The notes under the pieces: model-generated
Told to the model about the DNA's origin: nothing
Seen by the model: only the letters and a program-made list of their open reading frames with translations
Database searches by the model: none
Assembly (NCBI GenBank): GCA_031287395.1
Contig: JAITTA010000249.1
Coordinates: 1 to 14,486, forward strand
Length of the DNA: 14,486 nt
Origin: Dysgonamonadaceae bacterium
Lineage (GTDB): Bacteria > Bacteroidota > Bacteroidia > Bacteroidales > Azobacteroidaceae
Direction of reading: 5' to 3'
Translations under genes and position numbers: made by a program
Shown: in pieces, positions 1-6,445 of the stretch
How positions within the stretch are numbered: the first letter of the stretch is position 1
Layout: each line of letters opens with the position of its first letter

Positions 1-1184
1 TGAAAAAAGGAATGGCGGACATTCGTAAATACAACGGTCAACCCCAGGGAATGTACGGAGGGGATGAAGCCCTGCATGGAAACAACCCGACTCAGGGGTC
101 TGAACTCTGCTCTGCGGTAGAATTGATGTTTTCTCTCGAAAAAATAATGGAAATTACAGGTGATTTGGATTATGCCGACCATTTGGAGCGTATTGCATTC
201 AATGCTTTACCGACACAAATATCAGACGATTTCATGACACACCAGTATTTTCAACAAGCCAACCAGGTCATGGCAAGCTGGCATGATCGTAACTTCGACT
301 GTAATCACGACGGGACGGATGTCGTTTTCGGATTATTGACAGGATACCCCTGTTGTACCTCTAACATGCACCAGGGATGGCCCAAGTTTACACAAAACCT
401 GTGGTACGCTACTCCCGACAACGGTCTGGCTGCGGTGGTCTTTTCTCCATCGGAAGTCACGGCAAAAGTAGGTAACGATTGTTTAGTAAAACTTTCGGAA
501 GAAACGTATTACCCGATGGATGACATGCTCCGGTTCACCCTGACAATCCTTGATAAAAAAATAAAACAAGTCGATTTTCCCCTCCATCTCCGGATTCCGG
601 GATGGTGCAAAAAAGCAACCATTACCGTAAACGGAGAACCTCTACAAATCATCGAAGGAGGAAAAGTCGCCATTATTGACCGTACATGGCAGAACGGAGA
701 CCGGGTAGAATTGCAATTACCGATGGAAATCACAACCGGCAGATGGTACGAAAATTCAATTGCCGTTGAACGCGGTCCATTGGTTTATGCCTTGGAAATC
801 AAAGAGCAATGGAACAAGAAAGAGGTTCTCGAAAATAAAAAACATTTTGGAGATCATTATTTTGAAGTGCTCCCGCAATCGGACTGGAATTACGGTATTG
901 TCGATTTCGACCGGAAAAAAACGCCGGAAATATTCAAGGTGGAAATCGATAAAGAAAAACAAAAATTACTTTATCCCTGGAATACCCGGAACGCTCCTGT
1001 CAAAATAAAAGTCAACGCAAAAAAAATCGAAAATTGGAAATTATATAACGAAACGGCAGGGCCACAACCCTATTCCGTCATGTACGGATTCAATTGGGGA
1101 ACCGTCCCGACCGAAGAAATCACATTGATTCCCTATGGCTGCACAACACTCAGGATATCGGAATTCCCTGTTGTAGGAAGATAG
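1..1184 (+). CDS. PF07944 (DUF1680) beta-L-arabinofuranosidase-like glycoside hydrolase, 5'-truncated
   Basis: This is the C-terminal part of an enzyme of the beta-L-arabinofuranosidase-like superfamily (PF07944). The frame is open to the window edge upstream of the first ATG (position 12), so the true start and the N-terminal helices lie outside; about 394 codons are visible. Counting from that ATG, E31 and C33 (GSELCS) and the pair C114-C115 (GYPCCTSN) correspond to the Glu/Cys and Cys-Cys set that binds zinc and supplies the nucleophile in GH127. E19 in MYGGDEALHG may be the acid/base. The rest is the beta-sandwich domain typical of the family, with the ERGPLVYALE motif near residues 253-262. 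The motifs (ELC rather than ETC, CCTSNMHQGWPKF) differ from classical GH127 and from GH146, so the exact substrate is uncertain. It is probably co-transcribed with the GH43 gene 29 bp downstream. Confidence 0.85.
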   Translation, partial: KKGMADIRKYNGQPQGMYGGDEALHGNNPTQGSELCSAVELMFSLEKIMEITGDLDYADHLERIAFNALPTQISDDFMTHQYFQQANQVMASWHDRNFDCNHDGTDVVFGLLTGYPCCTSNMHQGWPKFTQNLWYATPDNGLAAVVFSPSEVTAKVGNDCLVKLSEETYYPMDDMLRFTLTILDKKIKQVDFPLHLRIPGWCKKATITVNGEPLQIIEGGKVAIIDRTWQNGDRVELQLPMEITTGRWYENSIAVERGPLVYALEIKEQWNKKEVLENKKHFGDHYFEVLPQSDWNYGIVDFDRKKTPEIFKVEIDKEKQKLLYPWNTRNAPVKIKVNAKKIENWKLYNETAGPQPYSVMYGFNWGTVPTEEITLIPYGCTTLRISEFPVVGR

Positions 1185-1213
1185 TGTTAGAAAATGAAAA
1201 AATATTATACAAA

Positions 1214-2170
1214 ATGAACCTCAAAAAAACAATTGTTTTCGTTTGCTTTATTTTAACCGGATGGTCTTTTGCAATCGCTCAAAAGGCGACTACAAATCCG
1301 GTATTTCCCGGATGGTATGCAGATCCGGAAGGTGTTGTATTTGGTAATGAATATTGGATCTATCCCACTACATCGGCGGAATACAAAGATCAAACCTACT
1401 TAGATGCCTTTTCATCCAAGGATCTCGTACACTGGACGAAACATCCGAAAGTACTTTCCCGGGAAAATATCGGTTGGTTCAAAATGGCCCTCTGGGCTCC
1501 GGCTGTTGTCCATGCCAATGGAAAATACTATCTTTTCTTCGGGGCTAATGATATTCAGAATAATGAACAACACGGAGGTATTGGAGTCGCTGTTTCCGAT
1601 AAACCCGAAGGACCGTTCAAAGATGCCCTGGGAAAACCATTGATCGATAAGTTCCATAATGGAGCACAACCCATCGACCAATTTGTTTTCAAAGATGACG
1701 ACGGCAGCTATTATATGTATTACGGCGGTTGGAGGCATTGCAACATGGTAAAATTGAGTAAAGACCTGTTAAGTATTATTCCTTTCGAAGATGGAGAAAT
1801 ATATAAGGAAGTAACTCCTGAAAATTACGTTGAAGGTCCGTTTATGTTGAAAAGAAACGGAAAATACTATTTCATGTGGTCGGAAGGCGGTTGGGGAGGG
1901 CCACATTACAGTGTAGCTTACGCTATTGCCGATTCTCCTTTCGGACCTTTCAAGCGCATCGGAAAAATATTGCAACAGGATCCGGAAATCGCTACCGGAG
2001 CCGGACATCATTCGGTTATTCAGGTTCCAGGAAAAGACGAATGGTATATCGTTTACCACCGCCGGCCTCTGGGTGACACGACCCGGGATCATCGTGTTAC
2101 TTGTATCGACAAACTGGAATTCAATCCCGACGGGACTATTGAACCGGTGAAAATGACAAAAAGTTTTTAA
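1214..2170 (+). CDS. Secreted GH43 family glycosidase (likely alpha-L-arabinofuranosidase or beta-xylosidase type)
   Basis: This is a 318-residue inverting glycoside hydrolase with the five-bladed beta-propeller pattern of GH43. The start at 1214 is chosen because it gives a clean signal peptide (residues 1-22, ending AIA before Q23); an upstream in-frame ATG at 1094 lies inside the preceding gene and would add an unrelated tail. The catalytic triad is visible: D37 in WYADPEG (base), D155 in PIDQFVF (pKa modulator) and E207 in YVEGPFM (acid). H265-H266 in GAGHHSV fits the conserved active-site His. There is only the catalytic domain, with no C-terminal sandwich, so the protein is short for the family. 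GH43 enzymes most often release L-arabinofuranose or xylose; the subfamily cannot be assigned by eye. It follows the PF07944 gene by 29 bp and ends 4 bp from the convergent regulator. Confidence 0.9.
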   Translation: MNLKKTIVFVCFILTGWSFAIAQKATTNPVFPGWYADPEGVVFGNEYWIYPTTSAEYKDQTYLDAFSSKDLVHWTKHPKVLSRENIGWFKMALWAPAVVHANGKYYLFFGANDIQNNEQHGGIGVAVSDKPEGPFKDALGKPLIDKFHNGAQPIDQFVFKDDDGSYYMYYGGWRHCNMVKLSKDLLSIIPFEDGEIYKEVTPENYVEGPFMLKRNGKYYFMWSEGGWGGPHYSVAYAIADSPFGPFKRIGKILQQDPEIATGAGHHSVIQVPGKDEWYIVYHRRPLGDTTRDHRVTCIDKLEFNPDGTIEPVKMTKSF

Positions 2171-2177
2171 CCGGTTA
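2168..2177. other. Palindrome formed by two convergent stop codons
   Basis: The 10-bp palindrome TAACCGGTTA contains the TAA stop of the GH43 gene (2168-2170) and, on the opposite strand, the TAA stop of the regulator (2177-2175). Only four bases separate the two coding regions, so there is no room for a separate terminator. Any transcription end must lie inside the opposing gene or depend on the transcripts colliding. Confidence 0.7.
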
Positions 2178-3446
2178 TCTCTGTTTTTGCTTCACGAACT
2201 CAGACGGTTTCATACCGAATTGTTTCTGGAAATTCATTGAAAAGTAAGACGGTGCCGAAAAACCTGTTACGTAAGCAACTTCTTTAACGGACATACCGGT
2301 TTCCACCAATAATTCGGCGGCACGTTTCAAACGGATAATCCGGATAAACTCATTCGGATTCATGTTGCAGACTCCTTTCATTTTCCGGTACAGTCCGGAA
2401 ACGCTTATACCTGCCTTATTGGCCAGATATTCCACATTCAGGTTAGGATCCGACAACTTATCCATAATGACGTTGTTCAGCATTTTCAGGAATTCTTCAT
2501 CCGCTTTTGTCGAAGCAATCGAACCGGAATATACCAGAGGAGACTGTGCAAATACCTTTAAAAGTTTTTCACGGCCGGCAAGCAGGTTGGATATCTGTGC
2601 CAACAAGTGTTCTGTAGAAAACGGTTTACTGATATAAGCATCGGCTCCAATCTCCAAGCCTTCGATCTGGCTTTGCAGATTTTGTCGCGCGGTTAAGAGG
2701 ATAAACGGAATGTGGCTGTAATTAAGATCCGATTTCACTATCCGGCAAAGCTCCAATCCGTTCATCACGGGCATGCTGATATCGGATATAATCAGATTGA
2801 CTATATGACTATCCAGAATATCCCTGGCTTCTTTTCCGTTAGTAGCTTTCATCACCCTGTAATACCCCGATAATTCCGAGGCCACATAATCAAACATTTC
2901 CTTCTCATCCTCGACCAATAATACTACAGGCAGGGATTCCGGGTTATCCGGCCGTCCGGGTTGCCGTTCTTCGCCGGACGGCCGTACAACAGTTTGTTCT
3001 CCGGATCTCAAACCAATACAAATATCCTGTTGCCGCGGTAATCTGAGTACAAATGAATTGACCGTTTTCCTTTTATCATCCAGATAAAGTTTACCATTAT
3101 GAAGTTCGGCAAGCAAACGCCCCAGATAAAGTCCTATTCCGGTACCTTTCGGCGAATTTCTACCGATATGGTCTTTTCTCTGAAAAAACATTTCAAATAT
3201 TTTCTCCTTTATTTCAGAAGGAATGAGTTCGCCATCATTTTCTACAATAACCTCAAAGAACGTATTTTCTCCGGTATCCAAAGTAACAAGAATCTCTTTT
3301 TCGGCAAACTTCAAAGCATTTGTAAACAGGTTGCTCAATATCTTAATTACAGCTTCCTTATCGATAATCGTTTCAAACTGCTCCACATACGACTTCAATT
3401 CAAACGACAGCCCTTTTTCCTTTGCAACCGGAGTAAAACGGATGTA
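2175..3446 (-). CDS. Hybrid two-component regulator, C-terminal piece (ATPase, receiver, AraC HTH), separated by a frameshift
   Basis: This is the distal part of the HTCC regulator. The first usable start is a TTG at 3398, giving 407 aa, but homologous-looking sequence (YYIRFTPVAKEKGLSFEL) continues upstream in the same frame to about 3446, so the piece is not a natural separate gene. In 407-aa numbering it holds the rest of the HATPase domain with N box (ILSNLFTNALKFAE, about 19-33), the VENDGELIP and IFEMFFQR boxes and the GTGIGLYLGRLL G2 box (about 85). A receiver domain follows (about 155-275) with phospho-acceptor D206 in IISDISMP, the LLTAR threonine and the SKPF lysine. The C-terminus is an AraC-type helix-turn-helix pair (about 300-405) for DNA binding. 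The domains look intact; only the join to the upstream half is broken. Confidence 0.85.
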   Translation of the reverse strand, partial: YIRFTPVAKEKGLSFELKSYVEQFETIIDKEAVIKILSNLFTNALKFAEKEILVTLDTGENTFFEVIVENDGELIPSEIKEKIFEMFFQRKDHIGRNSPKGTGIGLYLGRLLAELHNGKLYLDDKRKTVNSFVLRLPRQQDICIGLRSGEQTVVRPSGEERQPGRPDNPESLPVVLLVEDEKEMFDYVASELSGYYRVMKATNGKEARDILDSHIVNLIISDISMPVMNGLELCRIVKSDLNYSHIPFILLTARQNLQSQIEGLEIGADAYISKPFSTEHLLAQISNLLAGREKLLKVFAQSPLVYSGSIASTKADEEFLKMLNNVIMDKLSDPNLNVEYLANKAGISVSGLYRKMKGVCNMNPNEFIRIIRLKRAAELLVETGMSVKEVAYVTGFSAPSYFSMNFQKQFGMKPSEFVKQKQR

Positions 3447-6163
3447 GTATCCCGTACCAGCCCTACAATATCGACCGGTGCAAAATTAAGCCTCAACCCT
3501 TCAATTTCCGCTTTTCTGAAATCCAACAACTGATTGGCCAGGTCAAGTAAACGATCGGTATTCTTCTGCATGATTACAAGATCATTCCGACCGGATTCGA
3601 TATCTTTTTCCGATTTTATAATCCGGTCGAGGGGGCCTTTGATCAATGTAAGCGGAGTCCTGATTTCATGAGCTATCTGAGTAAAAAAATCAATTTTGGA
3701 ACGTAATAATTCCTGTTGTTTCAAATCCTCCATTTTTTCGAGTTTAAGCTCATTCTGAAGTTTGATCCGCTGGGTATAAAATCTCAATATGACATAGGCA
3801 ATCATTCCGATTAAAGCAATATAACACAAATAAGCCCAACCTGTTTGCCAGAAAGGAGGATTAATAATTATTCTCAAAGCCTTTTCCTGTTCTATCCAGT
3901 CGCTATTCCCGCTATTTGCTTTCAGTCGGAACAAATATTCACCGGGAGGTAGATTCGTATAATAAGCCTTACGGTAGGTTTTTAAATGGGTCCATTGCTT
4001 ATCAATACCTTCCAACTTATACTTATATTCATTCATATCAGGCAATGTAAAACTGAGGGCGGCAAAATCGACACTAAAAGTAGTTTTATCATAAGGAAGG
4101 ACTATTTCATCCGCAAATAAATCCGATTTACCTGCTCCCGATTGATCTTTCAGGCTCAATTCTTCATTAAAAACCTGAAATCCGGTAATATAAACAGAAG
4201 GGTTAAAATCATTCTCCTTGATGTTTTCCGGAACAAAAGCAACCATTCCATTGATGGTACCGAAATACATTTTATCTGATTTATCCTTATATCCCGAATT
4301 ATAATTAAACTGATTATTCGTCAATCCGCTTGCAGTCGAATAGCGTTTAATTTTTTTTGTTTCCGGATCAAAACAAATTAAACCGTTAGAAGTTGTTATC
4401 CATAAATTTTCACGATTATCTTCAAGTATTTTATATATAAAATTACTCGGCAATCCTTCTTTTGTAGTAAATCCGGTAAAAGTTTTCGTTTCGGAATTAA
4501 AAAGGCAAAATCCGTTTCCCCTTGTAGCAACCCAAATCCGTTTTTTACTGTCTTCAAAAACATTGCTTATGGCATTAGAAGATATTGATCCGGGATTTTT
4601 TTCATCGAATTTATAATTTCCCGTATTACCGTCGCGGGTTATATAAAACAAACCATTATTAAGAGTGGCAATCCAAAGAGTCTGTTCATGATCCTCGCAA
4701 AAGCCATAAACAAAAGAATAAGGAGCCAGATTCGGCAGGTATTTGAAATTCTTCTTTTCAGGTATGTATTGATATACTCCGGATATCGTTCCCATTAAAA
4801 TCCGGCCGTTTTTTGTCTTATATATGGTAATCACAAAATTAGTTTTGAGATCGTTCGGCCCGTACCCGGCTTCAAAATGCATGATTTTCCGGTCTGTTTT
4901 GATATCAATCACATCGACTCCCCGGTCGTAATATCCAATCCAGAGGGAATCGCCGTCTACCAGTAAGCCGTGCAGGTTGAGTCCTGAAATACTTTCATTG
5001 CCCGGCATAAAATGGGTGAACAAACCGGTTTCCGGAACATACTTATTCAAACCGGCATCTTCGGTACCAATCCAGATATTGCCGTATTTATCTCCTACAA
5101 TTTCACGAACAGCATTTCCTTTCAGGCAATTCTCTTGTCCCATGTCGAAGAATTTTTCGAAAGAAGCATATTCGTCGGGCAAATAACTCAGCCCCTGAAA
5201 ATAAGTTCCAATCCAGACTCCTCCTTCAGTATCTTTTGTCAATGTATAAATGGCATTATCTCCAATAGTATAAGGATTATTCGGAATCTTTCTGAAATTC
5301 AAGGTTTTCCCTGTTTTGATATTCAGCAAATACAATCCGGATTCCGTACCGATGAAAAACTCTTCGTTGGAAAAAGGCAAAATGACCCTCGACCGGATGG
5401 GTTTGCCAGTATCGTCATTTTTCAGAAACGTTTCCGTCATTCCCGTATTCAGGTCAAAACGTATCAGTCCAAGCGATTCCGTGCCTATCAACAAACCATG
5501 TTCCCCCGCATCCACAATACCCAATAAGTCCGAAAACATTTTCTTTTCCCGGGAAGTCAAAATCTCATATCTGACAAAAGTATCATTTCTGTAATCGTAT
5601 TTAAAAAGTGCTTTTTCTGCAGATGTAAACCAGGGATCTCCGGAAGAAGCGATACAAATCCGGTTCGGGGCAAAATAAATTTGTGAAGGATAATATTTGA
5701 CCTTATTTTTCTTTTTTTCGTATTTATAAAGTCCGTTAAAACTCTGTATCCAGACATTATTCCGGAAATCGGTTTTTATATCGCCGATCTCTCCTTCATG
5801 TAAAAACAAATTGTCCAAATCGCCAAAGTCATCTGTTTGAGGGTTATAGTAGCACAAGCCGTTATCAGTGCCAATCCAGATCAATCCGTCCGGATCTTCA
5901 TGCAGAGAAGTAATATAATTCGAACGGATACTTTTTTTATTTCCCTGCTCGTGCCTGTATGATTTGAATGTATGTCCGTCAAAACGGTTCAAGCCGTCTT
6001 TCGTCCCGAACCACATAAATCCTCTTTGGTCTTGTAAGCTACAATACACGGTATTATGGGATAACCCATTCTCATTTGTATAATGACGAAAATAATAATT
6101 CCGGCCAAAAGCTGAGGAGAAGGAACAGAAAATAAGGAAAAAATATATCAACTTGGATTTCAT
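3395..6163 (-). CDS. Hybrid two-component system sensor (HTCC), N-terminal piece: periplasmic propellers, Y_Y_Y, TM, HisKA
   Basis: This is the sensor half (922 aa) of a Bacteroidota HTCC regulator, which normally detects an oligosaccharide in the periplasm and acts as a one-protein two-component system. A signal peptide (MKSKLIYFFLIFCSFSSAFG) precedes a long run of Reg_prop repeats with motifs such as GFMWFGTKDGLNRFDG and LIWIGTDNGL, forming beta-propellers to about residue 690. A Y_Y_Y domain (about 695-765, YKYKLEGIDKQWTHL), one transmembrane helix (about 774-794), a short coiled linker and the HisKA domain with H832 in AHEIRTPLTLI follow. The normal frame is lost after VDIVGLVRDT; the last residues (TSVLLRLQRKKGCRLN) are out of frame, and the TGA stop overlaps the TTG start of the next piece. 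Restoring one base gives a single 1329-residue protein, normal for this family. It lies divergent from the DUF4965 gene. Confidence 0.88.
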   Translation of the reverse strand: MKSKLIYFFLIFCSFSSAFGRNYYFRHYTNENGLSHNTVYCSLQDQRGFMWFGTKDGLNRFDGHTFKSYRHEQGNKKSIRSNYITSLHEDPDGLIWIGTDNGLCYYNPQTDDFGDLDNLFLHEGEIGDIKTDFRNNVWIQSFNGLYKYEKKKNKVKYYPSQIYFAPNRICIASSGDPWFTSAEKALFKYDYRNDTFVRYEILTSREKKMFSDLLGIVDAGEHGLLIGTESLGLIRFDLNTGMTETFLKNDDTGKPIRSRVILPFSNEEFFIGTESGLYLLNIKTGKTLNFRKIPNNPYTIGDNAIYTLTKDTEGGVWIGTYFQGLSYLPDEYASFEKFFDMGQENCLKGNAVREIVGDKYGNIWIGTEDAGLNKYVPETGLFTHFMPGNESISGLNLHGLLVDGDSLWIGYYDRGVDVIDIKTDRKIMHFEAGYGPNDLKTNFVITIYKTKNGRILMGTISGVYQYIPEKKNFKYLPNLAPYSFVYGFCEDHEQTLWIATLNNGLFYITRDGNTGNYKFDEKNPGSISSNAISNVFEDSKKRIWVATRGNGFCLFNSETKTFTGFTTKEGLPSNFIYKILEDNRENLWITTSNGLICFDPETKKIKRYSTASGLTNNQFNYNSGYKDKSDKMYFGTINGMVAFVPENIKENDFNPSVYITGFQVFNEELSLKDQSGAGKSDLFADEIVLPYDKTTFSVDFAALSFTLPDMNEYKYKLEGIDKQWTHLKTYRKAYYTNLPPGEYLFRLKANSGNSDWIEQEKALRIIINPPFWQTGWAYLCYIALIGMIAYVILRFYTQRIKLQNELKLEKMEDLKQQELLRSKIDFFTQIAHEIRTPLTLIKGPLDRIIKSEKDIESGRNDLVIMQKNTDRLLDLANQLLDFRKAEIEGLRLNFAPVDIVGLVRDTTSVLLRLQRKKGCRLN

Positions 6164-6208
6164 CCCTTTGCAATCTTAGATTTGAGATTTTCAAAATCAA
6201 CTCTGATA

Positions 6209-6216
6209 CAAAGATA
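6209..6216 (-). promoter_or_regulatory. Putative -7 element for the HTCC regulator
   Basis: On the minus strand this reads TATCTTTG, a perfect match to the Bacteroides -7 consensus TAnnTTTG. It lies about 46 bases upstream of the regulator's ATG. A good -33 TTTG partner was not found at the expected distance, so confidence is moderate. Confidence 0.4.
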
Positions 6217-6356
6217 TTCATTTATTGATTAAAATCACTTTTTACTTATAAAATCCATCTTCATTTTTTGGAAAATAATCATATAAATTCAATCATTCTT
6301 ATCAGTTCAAGCCCTAATTCGTCTAATATCCATCCCCAATTCACGAAAATTATTGG

Positions 6357-6415
6357 TTTTTGACAAGATTTTTATAGTAATTTTACAAATAATGTCATAA
6401 TCTTGCAGTCAAAAA
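6357..6415 (+). promoter_or_regulatory. Candidate operator/promoter of the DUF4965-GH127 operon (inverted repeat)
   Basis: The left half-site TTTTTGACAAGATT (6357-6370) and the right half-site AATCTTGCAGTCAAAAA (6399-6415) form an inverted repeat. The right arm read in reverse is TTTTTGACTGCAAGATT, which equals the left arm with a three-base insertion. Between them, TAATTTTA (6378-6385) is a weak -7 candidate. TTGACAAGATTTTTA, TAATTTTACAAA and a CTTGC...AAAAATAT block all recur upstream of the susC gene (11132-11182). The site lies 31-89 bases before the ATG at 6446. HTCC proteins activate their own PUL promoters, so binding by the neighbouring regulator is a reasonable inference, not shown. 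Confidence 0.45.
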
Positions 6416-6445
6416 TATTTATAACCTTATAAATGATACATACAG

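Noticed and set aside
1094..1213. Upstream start for the GH43 gene
   Set aside because: It would place 40 residues without signal-peptide character inside the preceding coding region; ATG 1214 gives a proper signal peptide.
6418..6433. Small inverted repeat TTTATAA-CC-TTATAAA before the DUF4965 gene
   Set aside because: Seven A/T pairs with a two-base spacer form a very weak stem and are expected by chance in such AT-rich DNA.
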